Positions 28,884 to 37,510 of a stretch of 42,440 nt of DNA are shown piece by piece (position 1 is the stretch's first letter; each line of letters opens with the position of its first letter). The DNA lies in NCBI GenBank assembly GCA_009786825.1, contig WQRI01000002.1, positions 19,240 through 61,679 on the forward strand, read 5' to 3'. The position numbers and the translations under genes are program-made. The notes beneath the pieces are model-generated. The model did no database searches. It saw nothing but the letters and a program-made list of their open reading frames with translations, and was not told the DNA's origin. Origin of the DNA: Bacillota bacterium (GTDB lineage Bacteria; Bacillota; Clostridia; Christensenellales; WQRI01).

Positions 28884-29972
28884 TTACTTTATCTCTGTTT
28901 TTAGTAAGTCTAAAAAGGCTTTTAGCAAGTTTTCGTTTGCTACTTTTTTAAGTGGTTTGCCGTTTTTGAAAATTACGCTCTCACTATCCCCACACGCTAT
29001 TCCAAGGCTAGCGTCTTTCGCCTCGCCCGGTCCGTTAACCACACAGCCCATAATAGCCACCTTATGCTTTTTAGAAACCACAAGCCCCGCCACAAGTCGC
29101 TCTACTTCGTTTGCTATGCTTTCTATATCTACACTTACCCTAGCGCAAGTCGGACACGACACAACCTCAACGTAATTCTCACTTACACCCAAAGCGCTCA
29201 GCCCCAAACTTCGCACTATGCTTTTTGCAACCGCCAACTCTCTAGTCGGCTCGCCCGTAATGCTTACCCTAATTGTGTCGCCTATGCCCATTTTTAAAAG
29301 CGTACCAATTGCCACGCTAGACTTTATCACACTAGTGTTGTACGTACCCGCTTCTGTCACACCTATGTGTAGCGGATAATTTACTTTGCTAGCCAAATAA
29401 ATATTAGCGTCAATCGTTGTACTTACGCAACTAGACTTAACCGATGCAACAATATTATAAAAGCCATCTCTCTCTAAGAGAGCAATATGCTTAAGTGCAG
29501 ACTCTGCAAGCGCTACGTAAGTCTTGCCACTTGCTATATCGCTCGCGTATTTTTTTTCTATCTCTTTATCTAAACTGCCAGAGTTTACGCCCACCCGTAT
29601 CGGCACGTTATACTCACGCGCAACTTCTAAAACTTTTTTAACTTCGCTCTCACTTCCAATATTGCCCGGGTTTATCCTTATTTTACTAGCGCCATTTTTA
29701 ATGCTAGCAATTGCAAGTTTATAGTCAAAATGAATATCAGCACAAATGGGCGTCCTTAGCCTTTTTACAATTTGCTTTAAAGCGCTAGCGCTATCCATAC
29801 ACGGCACAGCCACCCTAACTAGAGAAGCCCCCACATCTGCAAGGGCATTTATTTGCGCTATAACTCTATCAGCGTCACTAGTCGGCACGTTAGTCATAGA
29901 CTGCAATACTACCTTGTTACCTGCACCTAACTTAACACCACCAACATTAATCTCTTTTGTTTTTTTAACCAT
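28884..29972 (-). CDS. ispG: (E)-4-hydroxy-3-methylbut-2-enyl-diphosphate synthase (MEP pathway)
   Basis: A 362-residue IspG/GcpE that reduces MEcPP to HMBPP, the penultimate step of isoprenoid precursor synthesis, using a [4Fe-4S] cluster. The TIM-barrel part begins VVLQSMTNVPTSD and includes RVAVP, ADIHFDYKLA and IRINPGNIG. The cluster-binding C-terminal part holds SCPTCAR and IMGCVVNGPGE (three Cys and the Glu). The ATG at 29972 is used; a TTG four codons earlier is open. With dxr, uppS, cdsA and rseP it makes the envelope-lipid block of the cluster. Family 3 repeat a lies directly upstream. Confidence 0.95.
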   Translation of the reverse strand: MVKKTKEINVGGVKLGAGNKVVLQSMTNVPTSDADRVIAQINALADVGASLVRVAVPCMDSASALKQIVKRLRTPICADIHFDYKLAIASIKNGASKIRINPGNIGSESEVKKVLEVAREYNVPIRVGVNSGSLDKEIEKKYASDIASGKTYVALAESALKHIALLERDGFYNIVASVKSSCVSTTIDANIYLASKVNYPLHIGVTEAGTYNTSVIKSSVAIGTLLKMGIGDTIRVSITGEPTRELAVAKSIVRSLGLSALGVSENYVEVVSCPTCARVSVDIESIANEVERLVAGLVVSKKHKVAIMGCVVNGPGEAKDASLGIACGDSESVIFKNGKPLKKVANENLLKAFLDLLKTEIK

Positions 29973-30003
29973 AATTAAACACAAAGTGCCACTTTGTAAA
30001 ATC

Positions 30004-30166
30004 CGATTGCGGTAGCAATCGTTACACCGCCAAGGGCGGTCGGATTGTTTTAGCCTCTACGCGCAGATATTAAAATTTTGAGCCTTTGACTACGCCCGCA
30101 ACTCTCAAGTTAAAAACGCTAGAGAATATTGCGGAGGCAACCGCGAAAAATTTTAATATCCGCGCG
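30004..30166. repeat. Palindromic element family 3, copy a
   Basis: The long inverted repeat ACGCGCAGATATTAAAATTT (about 30059-30078) pairs with the right arm at 30146-30166 with one mismatch. Between them lie GAGCCTTTGACTACGC and GGCAACCGCGAA. The left part is a second hairpin, CACCGCCAAGGGCGGT (30025-30040) flanked by CAATC/GATTG, shared with copy b. The right arm begins directly after the TGA of rseP (30169-30167). Confidence 0.8.
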
Positions 30167-31597
30167 TCACCTTAGTGCGTTAAACAAGTCTATAAATATT
30201 ACAAAGCCTATCAGCATTAAAAAGCCCGCAAAATGAATGTATGCTTCTACGTGTCTATCAATCGGTTTTCGCCGTATCCATTCTATCGTTGTAAAAATGA
30301 TGCGCGAGCCATCGAGGGCAGGAACAGGAAGCGCATTAAACACCGCCAAATTAACGCTTATTAAAATGGCAAGTGAAATTACAACCTCTATAGATGCGTG
30401 CGTAACCGCATCAGATATAACACCCGATATAGCGCCAATCGTACCTACCGGTCCCGCAATACTACTAAGCCCAATAACACCCGTTACAATAGAGCCTAAA
30501 AGGCTTAGCATAAACCACGCAAGTTTCAAACAAAACGCAACCGCATTTGTAAACGCAAACCACACACCCCTGTTAAGTCGCTCGAACCCTATAAAAATAC
30601 CAAGTGAGTTGGGGGAAGTAAACTCTTCGCTTATATAGCCCGCACCTTCCCTATATACTGTTCTTGTTCTGACAGTTGTGCCTATTTGCACATTTTCTGT
30701 AATCTCACCAACGCCCCGCCTATAAACAGTTATGGGGATATTATCATAGCCCCTGTTAAGTCTGCGCTGAATCTGTCTGCCTAAATGGTTTAGATAAGGG
30801 TTTGGTCCGTGAAAGAAATGCACGTTAGAGCCATTAATCGCAACAATAATGTCCCCCTCTAAAAGACCCGCCTGATAAGCCCCAGATGTTTCTGAGTTAA
30901 CACTTGCCGTACCGATTTGATACGTACCCGCCTCGTTATAAACCGGAAGCTCGTACCTTACAACCATCAAGTTTTCGCCAAAACCAGCAAGCAAAATAAA
31001 CGCAAGTATAACCGCAAAAATAAAATTAAAAATTATACCGCCAGACAAAACCGCAATACGCTTTGCGGGGTGTTGCGCTGTAAAATCTTTAAGGTGGGTC
31101 GTTTCTAAACTAGAACTATTGTCCTTCGCCTTATCATCTAAATAACTACTGCCTTTATGAGAATGCTCTGTCTCATTTTTTATATCACCACTTTTACCAC
31201 TATCACTACTACCGAGATGCCCGATTTGAGAACCACTTAAACTCTCACCTTGCCTACTACTCTCATTCTGCCCACCGCCTTGCCTACTGAGTTTATCGCC
31301 ACTCTCACTACTCTCACTCTCATCACTCTCATACTCGGGAAAAGGTTTAGGCTCGTCAAAAGTGCTGTCTCTAAACGCACAATAGCCACCAAGTGGAATT
31401 GCCCTAAGCGTAATCAACTCGCCATTCTTTCGTTTTTTCTGAGCAATTTTAGGACCAAACCCAACAGCAAACTCATCTATCTTAAACTTAAAAAGTTTGC
31501 CCACAAGGTAATGACCCAACTCGTGAACAGTAACCAAAAGCATTAGCAACAAAAGTGCTAAAAAAATGTACCAAACACTAGAAAATAAATTAAACAT
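30167..31597 (-). CDS. rseP: RIP site-2 zinc metalloprotease with Ser-rich insertion
   Basis: A 476-residue intramembrane protease of the RseP/RasP type, which cuts anti-sigma factors and signal peptide remnants within the membrane. The first membrane segment carries the zinc motif HELGH (25-29). The C-terminal segment carries NALPVPALDGSRII, whose Asp is the third ligand. A PDZ domain (about 210-300) lies between. A Ser/Gly/Glu-rich segment of roughly 85 residues (about 84-170, for example SESSESGDKLSRQGGGQ) is inserted after the first half of the core; typical RasP has about 420 residues. AAAGGAG precedes the ATG. The stop codon abuts family 3 repeat a. Confidence 0.93.
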   Translation of the reverse strand: MFNLFSSVWYIFLALLLLMLLVTVHELGHYLVGKLFKFKIDEFAVGFGPKIAQKKRKNGELITLRAIPLGGYCAFRDSTFDEPKPFPEYESDESESSESGDKLSRQGGGQNESSRQGESLSGSQIGHLGSSDSGKSGDIKNETEHSHKGSSYLDDKAKDNSSSLETTHLKDFTAQHPAKRIAVLSGGIIFNFIFAVILAFILLAGFGENLMVVRYELPVYNEAGTYQIGTASVNSETSGAYQAGLLEGDIIVAINGSNVHFFHGPNPYLNHLGRQIQRRLNRGYDNIPITVYRRGVGEITENVQIGTTVRTRTVYREGAGYISEEFTSPNSLGIFIGFERLNRGVWFAFTNAVAFCLKLAWFMLSLLGSIVTGVIGLSSIAGPVGTIGAISGVISDAVTHASIEVVISLAILISVNLAVFNALPVPALDGSRIIFTTIEWIRRKPIDRHVEAYIHFAGFLMLIGFVIFIDLFNALR

Positions 31598-31611
31598 AAT
31601 CTCCTTTTATA

Positions 31612-31796
31612 GTTTAAAGTGTAAAATGTAAAGTGTAGAGTTTTTACATTCTTTAAATGCAAAAACTTTTCAACAGTCTGCATTTAGGTCATAAACAACT
31701 TCTCTTTTATTTTTTTATTTGCAGTATAAGTTTTCTCCCGCGTTAGCGGGTTAAATCACTTTACACTTTACACTCTACACTTTACACTTAAAATAT
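31612..31796. repeat. Heptad-armed palindromic element, copy 1g
   Basis: The left arm (31612-31641) has units TAAAGTG, TAAAATG and TAGAGTT. The right arm (31754-31793) is complementary, with CACTTTACACTTTACACTCT. The core is inverted (CTCCCGCGTTAGCGGG, near 31736) and AAAACTTTTCAACAGT (31662 region) is the second motif inverted. It fills the gap between the dxr stop and the rseP ribosome site. The unit type matches copy 1c. Confidence 0.8.
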
Positions 31797-31806
31797 AGGG
31801 CTTCTT

Positions 31807-33132
31807 TTAAAGGTATTCTGTTATAATGCTATTAATACTAACAATTTTGTCCAAACTGTCTGCCTTTATTTTTGGCTTTTTTGCAAAATGCTCTAAAACA
31901 TTTTCAAGCCCCTTATATATATCTAAAAAACTGATTTGCTTTTTTAAAAAACGTTCTACCAAAATGTCGTTCGCAAAATTTAAATGTGCAGTTAAGCCAT
32001 ACTCTAGCGCCCTTAAACAAAGCGCCACCCCTTTAAGTAAATTGTCGTCGTTTGTCTCAAAAGTCATAGAATTTAGTTGCTCTAAACTTACATTCGGAAT
32101 ATTCGCCCCTATAGCCGACTTGGATAACCGACTTGGGTAGCCCAGCGCATAATTTATTGGTATGCGCATATCAGGGGCAGATATATTAAAAAAAGTTGTT
32201 CCGTCTACAAAGTCTACAATTCCGTGTACTAGGCTTTGTCTGTGTATAACAAAGTCTATTTTTTTATGCTTAACCACGTCCATCTCGCTTACACCAAAGA
32301 TGTAAGACGCTTCTATAATCTCAAGCCCCTTATTGACAAGCGTTGCGCTATCTACCGTAATTTTAGCGCCCATATTCCACTTAGGGTGTTTAAGCACGCT
32401 TTCTACACAAGCATTCTCAAGTTGTGCCAAAGGCTTGCCGTACATAGAGCCACCGCTTGCCGTTAGCGTAATCTTTTTAACCCCGTTGATTTTTACACCT
32501 TGTCCATTATGTGACTGACCGCTATAAAACTGCCCACTATAAAACTGCCCATTAGTTGACTGCCCTTTAAGTAATTGATACACCGCAGAATGCTCACTAT
32601 CTACCGGTATTATTTTTGCAGTTTTACTTTTGCTTAGCGCCTCGTTAATTAAGTCGCCACCACAAACGTAAGCCTCTTTGCTTGCAACAGCAATAATTTT
32701 ACCAAAGCCACTACTCACATTGCCAGCACTTCCCACACCAGCCGTACTATCCCTTACCATACTATCACTAGCCCTAATACCCGCCAGTATGCAAGTAAGT
32801 GAGTTTACAGCGCCAAGCATAGCAACCATTAAAATCTCTGCTTCTTTATGAGCCGCCAAATACTCTACGGCACTATCCCCCACCAAAAGTTTAGTGCCTT
32901 TTGGCAGTCTACTCTCAACAGACAACCCGCCCGTCTCGGCGTTTGCTTTTTGCTTACTGCAAATTATTGCCACATACTTAGGCTTAAATTCTTTTGCTTG
33001 CGCAATAAGTTTTTCTATGCCGCAATATGTAATAAGGGCAAATACACTAAACCTATCCGCATTAGCCCTTACAACATCTAAGGTTTGCGTACCCACACTT
33101 CCCGTGCTTCCAAAAACTGCTATACTTCTCAT
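31807..33132 (-). CDS. dxr: 1-deoxy-D-xylulose 5-phosphate reductoisomerase with low-complexity insertions
   Basis: A 441-residue DXR, the committed step of the MEP pathway (DXP to MEP with NADPH). The ATG at 33132 has GGGGAAG six bases upstream; a GTG at 33147 would overlap the ribosome site. The NADPH motif AVFGSTGSVGTQTLD is at the start, and IPVDSEHSAVYQ (175-186) carries the metal ligands and the catalytic-loop Ser/Glu. Two unusual insertions break the conserved core: Ser/Gly/Val-rich at about 120-144 and a tandem Gln/Ser/Gly/Asn block at about 189-213 (QFYSG repeated). Usual length is about 385-400. Position between cdsA and rseP is canonical. Confidence 0.94.
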   Translation of the reverse strand: MRSIAVFGSTGSVGTQTLDVVRANADRFSVFALITYCGIEKLIAQAKEFKPKYVAIICSKQKANAETGGLSVESRLPKGTKLLVGDSAVEYLAAHKEAEILMVAMLGAVNSLTCILAGIRASDSMVRDSTAGVGSAGNVSSGFGKIIAVASKEAYVCGGDLINEALSKSKTAKIIPVDSEHSAVYQLLKGQSTNGQFYSGQFYSGQSHNGQGVKINGVKKITLTASGGSMYGKPLAQLENACVESVLKHPKWNMGAKITVDSATLVNKGLEIIEASYIFGVSEMDVVKHKKIDFVIHRQSLVHGIVDFVDGTTFFNISAPDMRIPINYALGYPSRLSKSAIGANIPNVSLEQLNSMTFETNDDNLLKGVALCLRALEYGLTAHLNFANDILVERFLKKQISFLDIYKGLENVLEHFAKKPKIKADSLDKIVSINSIITEYL

Positions 33133-33217
33133 ATGAAACTTCCCCACCTCCCCAGTTTAAGCGCAAATCAAATTTATCTAAAAATTTATTTGCGTGGTTT
33201 GTGAAGTTACTGTTGGT

Positions 33218-33300
33218 GTATGCCCTGAAATAATATCGTAAGAATTTCCTTGCGCAGCGTAGCGGAGTAGAAATTCGTCGATTTATTTCAGGGCAACACC
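33218..33300. repeat. Palindromic element family 4
   Basis: GCCCTGAAATAA (33219-33230) pairs with TTATTTCAGGGC (33283-33294), extended outward by GGTGT-type bases. Inside is an imperfect hairpin with AAGAATTTCC and GTAGAAATTCGTC. It begins directly after the cdsA TAA. Only one full copy is visible in the window. Confidence 0.7.
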
Positions 33301-34164
33301 TTATAAAACTATAACATAGTACAAATAAATTAGCATTGCGTTAAACATCAAGCCATCGAATCTGTCTAAAAAGCCGCCGTGACCGGGCAGTAGATTAGAA
33401 AAATCTTTAATCTCTTTTATGCGCTTTAGCTTGCTTGCAATTAAATCGCCCACTTGCGTAATAACTGCCCCTAGTGTGCCTAAAATTATAAAGTGATACA
33501 CTTCAAATACTGCACTATACTCGCCGCTATAATAATCTCTATAGCCCACACTTCCGTGACCTATCGCAAAATAAAACACAACCCACACAAGTAGCGCACA
33601 AATTATACCGCCCAAAACACCACCAATAGCCCCCGCATAAGTTTTGTTAGGCGAGATAGATGGGCAAAGTTTTGTGCTGAAAGGCTTTATGCGCCCAAAA
33701 GTTTTACCCGCAACGTAAGCGCTAGAGTCTGTTGCCATAGACACACCAAAAACAAGCACATACAACAAAAGCCAATACGGCGAGTAATTTAAAAGCACTA
33801 ACGCTAGCAAAAACAAACTCGGATATATTAAAACAAACAAAGTTGTTTTAACCCTATCAATTGTAAACCTTTGCCAAAACGTAATCAACACCAAACAAGT
33901 CAGCGCAAAAACTACAAAAACAAGCACGTAATATATAAAGTAGGCTTCCAGTTTAAACAGTATATACAGCGCTAAAAGCAACACCGCAACTAATGGAAAA
34001 ACTGCGCGCTCGCCCTCTTTAAAAGCGTTATAAACTTCCCACACGCATAAAAAAAGTATAGCAATAAAAAAGGCTTCTAAAAACAGCGGGTCTACAAACC
34101 TTAAAGCAAAGAAGCCAACCAAAACTAAAACTATAACAATTCCTGTAATTAACCTTTGTAACAT
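33301..34164 (-). CDS. cdsA: Phosphatidate cytidylyltransferase
   Basis: A 287-residue polytopic membrane enzyme that makes CDP-diacylglycerol from phosphatidate and CTP, the branch point of phospholipid synthesis. About eight membrane segments are visible. The C-terminal signature IKDFSNLLPGHGGFLDRFDG contains the conserved KD and the DRxD metal site; SPNKTYAGAIGG is the second conserved loop. AGGTGG lies 12 bases before the ATG and the uppS stop is five bases from it. It lies between uppS and dxr, as usual. Confidence 0.94.
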   Translation of the reverse strand: MLQRLITGIVIVLVLVGFFALRFVDPLFLEAFFIAILFLCVWEVYNAFKEGERAVFPLVAVLLLALYILFKLEAYFIYYVLVFVVFALTCLVLITFWQRFTIDRVKTTLFVLIYPSLFLLALVLLNYSPYWLLLYVLVFGVSMATDSSAYVAGKTFGRIKPFSTKLCPSISPNKTYAGAIGGVLGGIICALLVWVVFYFAIGHGSVGYRDYYSGEYSAVFEVYHFIILGTLGAVITQVGDLIASKLKRIKEIKDFSNLLPGHGGFLDRFDGLMFNAMLIYLYYVIVL

Positions 34165-34169
34165 ATGTA

Positions 34170-34910
34170 CTATAATCCACCTAAGCGGCGGTTTCTCTTT
34201 TGATAAGCATATATTGCTTTGTGTAAATGTTTTTTAGAAAATGCAGGCCAATGCGAAGTGGCAAAATAAAATTCTGTATACGCAACTTGCCACAACAAAA
34301 AGTTAGACAAGCGCATCTCGCCCGATGTTCTGACCAATAAGTCAGGGTCTGGTATATCCAGCCACAAGTGCTTTGCAAATTCGCTTTCATCAATTTGCCC
34401 TACAGCGCTAGAGCCTATATTTGCGCTAGACCCTGCACCCGACTTACTGCCTAAAATTGTGTTAACAGCCCTTACAATCTCTTGCCTTGCGCCATAGTTT
34501 ATTGCAACAACAAGCGTAAGAGCGTCACAGTCTTTCGTTGCTTCTTTAATCTCTTTGGCAGCATCTTGCAAATCGGCTGGCAATTTTGTTAAGTCGCCAA
34601 TCGTTAAAACCTTAATGTTTTTTTCTTTATAGTCTCTCGTGTTAGTTTTAAAATGCTCTCTGAAAAGGTCGAAAAGTGTGTCTATCTCATCTTTTGGGCG
34701 CTTCCAATTTTCTGTAGAAAACGCATAAATAGTCACGTACTTAACCCCAAGGTTTTTACATTCCTCTACAATTTTCGCTAAATTATTCACACCCGCTTGA
34801 TGCCCGTATGTACGCGCCATTCTGCGCTTTTTTGCCCACCTGCCATTGCCGTCCATTATAAACGCAATATGCTTTGGCACATTATCTAAATCTATTTTTC
34901 GCCTAAACAT
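34170..34910 (-). CDS. uppS: Isoprenyl transferase (undecaprenyl diphosphate synthase)
   Basis: A 246-residue cis-prenyltransferase that extends farnesyl diphosphate with IPP to the C55 lipid carrier for cell wall precursors. HIAFIMDGNGRWAKKRR carries the catalytic Asp20. AFSTENWKRP and the C-terminal DLLVRTSGEMRLSNFLLWQ cut for length are the other conserved blocks. Residues about 153-172 (GSKSGAGSSANIGSSAVGQ) are a Ser/Gly-rich insertion in a loop that is short in other members. The gene lies between frr and cdsA. Confidence 0.95.
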   Translation of the reverse strand: MFRRKIDLDNVPKHIAFIMDGNGRWAKKRRMARTYGHQAGVNNLAKIVEECKNLGVKYVTIYAFSTENWKRPKDEIDTLFDLFREHFKTNTRDYKEKNIKVLTIGDLTKLPADLQDAAKEIKEATKDCDALTLVVAINYGARQEIVRAVNTILGSKSGAGSSANIGSSAVGQIDESEFAKHLWLDIPDPDLLVRTSGEMRLSNFLLWQVAYTEFYFATSHWPAFSKKHLHKAIYAYQKRNRRLGGL

Positions 34911-34926
34911 AGTTTACATTTTTTAC

Positions 34927-35091
34927 TAGAGTTGTTCCTAAACCTAGACGCGCAGTAACTTGAAGCAATTTTAGATGTACTACAAGGCGGTTTTGACGAC
35001 GCGTACTTTATGTACGCTAGGAAAAAACAACGCAGTAGGACGCTAAAATTGCAAAAAGATACAAGCGGATATGGTTTAAGGAACAACTCTA
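34927..35091. repeat. Palindromic element (family 2-like core, copy d)
   Basis: TAGAGTTGTTCC is the left end (34927-34938) and GGAACAACTCTA the right end (35080-35091). The right end includes the frr stop codon TAG (35091-35089). The arms extend with TAAACC/GGTTTA. A second nested pair is GCAATTTTAG (34968 region) and CTAAAATTGC (35043 region). The centre is ACGCGTACTTTATGTACGCT, the GTAC palindrome seen in family 2. It fills the gap between frr and uppS. Confidence 0.75.
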
Positions 35092-35652
35092 AACAGTTAG
35101 AATTTCTTTTTCTTTGTCTTTAAAAATTTGGTCTACTTGCTCTATAAATTTTTGAGCCACTTTGTCTGCTTCTTTTTCGTTAGTTGCAACATCGTCTTTA
35201 GAAAGCGGCACATCTTTTTCTAGTTTTTTAATAGCATCAATTGCATCTCGCCTTACATTTCTAAGCGCAACTTTAACATCTTCCGCTATCTTTTTAATTT
35301 GCTTTGCTAAATCTTTGCGTCTCTCTTCTGTCAGTTCTGGGAACGCAACCCTTATAACCTTACCATCATTTGTTGGCGTTAAGCCTAGGTCTGAATTGAT
35401 AATTGCTTTTTCAACATCTTTTAAAGAACTCGCGTCCCACACGCTTATTTGTATAAGGCGCGGCTCTGGCACAGAAATATTGCCCATCTGGTTAAGCGGT
35501 GTTGGTGTGCCGTGATATTCTACTAAAAGCCTATCAAACAATTGCGGATTAGCGCGCCCCGCCCTAATCTTAGAAAACTCGAACCTAAGATGGTCTACCG
35601 CTTTTTGACCATCAGCATCTAACTTATCAAAAATTATTTTAACCTGTTCCAT
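35089..35652 (-). CDS. frr: Ribosome recycling factor
   Basis: A 187-residue RRF that, with EF-G, splits the post-termination ribosome. The family plan is intact: RFEFSKIRAGRANPQLFDRL cut for length, PLNQMGNISVPEPRLIQISVWD and EERRKDLAKQIKKIAEDVK, ending with the long helix of the three-helix bundle. CGGAG lies seven bases before the ATG. It follows pyrH, as in most bacteria. The stop codon is part of the terminal repeat of element 2d. Confidence 0.96.
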   Translation of the reverse strand: MEQVKIIFDKLDADGQKAVDHLRFEFSKIRAGRANPQLFDRLLVEYHGTPTPLNQMGNISVPEPRLIQISVWDASSLKDVEKAIINSDLGLTPTNDGKVIRVAFPELTEERRKDLAKQIKKIAEDVKVALRNVRRDAIDAIKKLEKDVPLSKDDVATNEKEADKVAQKFIEQVDQIFKDKEKEILTV

Positions 35653-35670
35653 AATTAAACTCCGTTTTAA

Positions 35671-35828
35671 TAATGTTAAATGGTAAATTTTAAATGGTAA
35701 ATTGTTGCACCGCTAGCGCGACAAAATTAACTGCATAAGTCTCACGAGAAGCAACGGCAAACGTTCAAAAGTTAGTTAAAAAATGAGTTTAGCCATTTAT
35801 AATTTAGCATTTATAATTTAACATTTGT
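35671..35828. repeat. Heptad-armed palindromic element, copy 1h
   Basis: The left arm (35671-35703) has AATGGTA/AATTTTA units and the right arm (35794-35826) is complementary (AGCCATTTATAATTTAGC). The core GCACCGCTAGCGCGACAAAA (35706-35725) and AACGTTCAAAAGTTAGTT (35760-35777) are the two internal motifs. It lies between the pyrH stop and the frr ribosome site. Confidence 0.8.
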
Positions 35829-35829
35829 T

Positions 35830-36534
35830 CTAGCATATAATCGTGCCTACACTCTCGCCCAAAACCGCTTTCTTTATATTATCGTCTACCGTTACAGAAA
35901 ATGCTATTATTGGAATTTTATTTTCCATACATAACTGAATGCTTGTTGGGTCTAGCGCTGTTAACTGGCGCGATATAACATCCATATACGAAATACGCTC
36001 GTACTTTTTTGCTTTTTTGTTAAGTTTTGGGTCGCTGTCGTATATGCCGTCTACGTTTTTAGCACATAAAAGTGCGTCCGCCCCAATTTCCGCCGCACGA
36101 AGTGCAGCGCCCGTATCCGTAGTAAAATAAGGGTTGCCCGTACCACAAGCAAATATAACCACGCGCCCTTTTTCTAGGTGTCTCCTAGCCCTTTTTAGTA
36201 TGTAAGGCTCGGCAACACGCTCTACCGGTATAGCAGTCTGAACCCTTGTTCTAACCCCCGCAGTTTCTAAGGCATCTTCAAGCGCCAAAGCATTTATAAC
36301 AGTTGCTAACATTCCCATATGGTCTGCCGTTGTTCTGTCCATACTAGAATTAGCAGAGCGACCCCGCCAAAAATTGCCACCACCTACAACAATAGCAATC
36401 TCAGTACCTAGTTCACTAGCCGCTTTTATTTGCTTAACAATTTTTTCTATAACGCCTTGGTCTAAACCAAAACCGCCCTTACCTGCTAAGGCTTCTCCGC
36501 TTAACTTAATTACAATACGTTTATACTTTTTCAT
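35830..36534 (-). CDS. pyrH: UMP kinase
   Basis: A 234-residue hexameric UMP kinase of the amino-acid-kinase fold, making UDP from UMP and [13 protein letters not shown] (phosphate-binding), [13 protein letters not shown], the [16 protein letters not shown] helix, [19 protein letters not shown] and the C-terminal GTII are all present. It has no extra domain or insertion. The upstream gap of 123 bp to tsf (36535-36657) holds no repeat element, one of the few supercluster gaps without one. The ribosome site is weak (AAAGAAG directly before the ATG). Confidence 0.96.
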   Translation of the reverse strand: MKKYKRIVIKLSGEALAGKGGFGLDQGVIEKIVKQIKAASELGTEIAIVVGGGNFWRGRSANSSMDRTTADHMGMLATVINALALEDALETAGVRTRVQTAIPVERVAEPYILKRARRHLEKGRVVIFACGTGNPYFTTDTGAALRAAEIGADALLCAKNVDGIYDSDPKLNKKAKKYERISYMDVISRQLTALDPTSIQLCMENKIPIIAFSVTVDDNIKKAVLGESVGTIIC

Positions 36535-36657
36535 CTTCTTTCAAGTGACCGAACTTTGACAAGCCCACCACAAAACTCTCCGAAAAGTTTTACTCTCTCG
36601 TATCTTTTCAAGGTGCTTATGAGTTGCTCTGACATACACACTATAATAACGTGCCTA

Positions 36658-37473
36658 CTACTTTTTTGTAGTAGTCTTTTTAGCCGCAGGCTTTTTAGCA
36701 GCCGCCTTTGGCTTAGTTTCTTTTTTAGTAGCAGCTTTTGGCGCAGGCTTAGCAGTAGCCTTACTAGCAGCCTTTGGCTTTGCTTTAGCAGGCTCTGCCG
36801 CTTTTTCTTTAGCGCCACCAGTCATTTTTGCTACTTGCTCGTTAACTTCAGCAACAAAATTATCAGCCTTTTTCTCTATGCCCTCGCCCATTTCATACTT
36901 AGTAAAGCGCCTGATTGTGATTTTTTCACCCAACTTACCTACTGTCTCGTTAAGTAGCCCCGCTATTGTAAGGCTTGGGTTTTTAATATACTCTTGCTCT
37001 AACAAGCAAATATCTTTTAAATACTTCTTAAGCCTGCCCTCTACCATTCTATCAGCAAACTCTGGCTTTGCGCCCTCATCTATTGCCTGAGCAATTAAAA
37101 TCTTGCGCTCGTTATCAATCACGTGTTGCTCTACTTCTTCGCTAGATACATAAAGTGGCTTGTACGCAGCAATCTGCAAAGCAATGTTATGAGCAAACTC
37201 TTTAAAGTCGTCCGACCTTGCTACAAAGTCTGTCTCGCAATTAATTTCTACAAGTACGCCAATTGCGCCGTCTGCGTGAATGTATGCGTGAACAATACCC
37301 TCACCCGCAATTCTGCCAGCCTTTTTGCCCGCAGTAGCCATACCTTTCATACGTAAATATTCTATTGCCTTTTCCATATTTCCGCCCGACTCTGTAAGTG
37401 CCTCTTTACAGTCCATAATTCCAGTACCCGTCTTTTGACGTAATTCCATTACATCTTTATTAGTAAATGCCAT
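36658..37473 (-). CDS. tsf: Elongation factor Ts with histone-H1-like tail
   Basis: A 271-residue EF-Ts, the nucleotide exchange factor of EF-Tu. The UBA-like N-terminal domain (MELRQKTGTGIMDCKEAL) and the signature EINCETDFVARSDDF (76-90) are intact, and the core is of the short type, ending near residue 215. Residues about 221-271 are an added tail of Lys, Ala, Pro and Thr (KAKPKAASKATAKPAPKAAT and similar) like that of eukaryotic and bacterial H1-type proteins. A similar tail is found at the N-terminus of the DUF1292 protein at 40637. AGGAG precedes the ATG. The tail may bind RNA or DNA, or the membrane. Confidence 0.95.
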   Translation of the reverse strand: MAFTNKDVMELRQKTGTGIMDCKEALTESGGNMEKAIEYLRMKGMATAGKKAGRIAGEGIVHAYIHADGAIGVLVEINCETDFVARSDDFKEFAHNIALQIAAYKPLYVSSEEVEQHVIDNERKILIAQAIDEGAKPEFADRMVEGRLKKYLKDICLLEQEYIKNPSLTIAGLLNETVGKLGEKITIRRFTKYEMGEGIEKKADNFVAEVNEQVAKMTGGAKEKAAEPAKAKPKAASKATAKPAPKAATKKETKPKAAAKKPAAKKTTTKK

Positions 37474-37510
37474 AATATTATACTCCTATCGGATTAGATT
37501 TTTTAAATTT

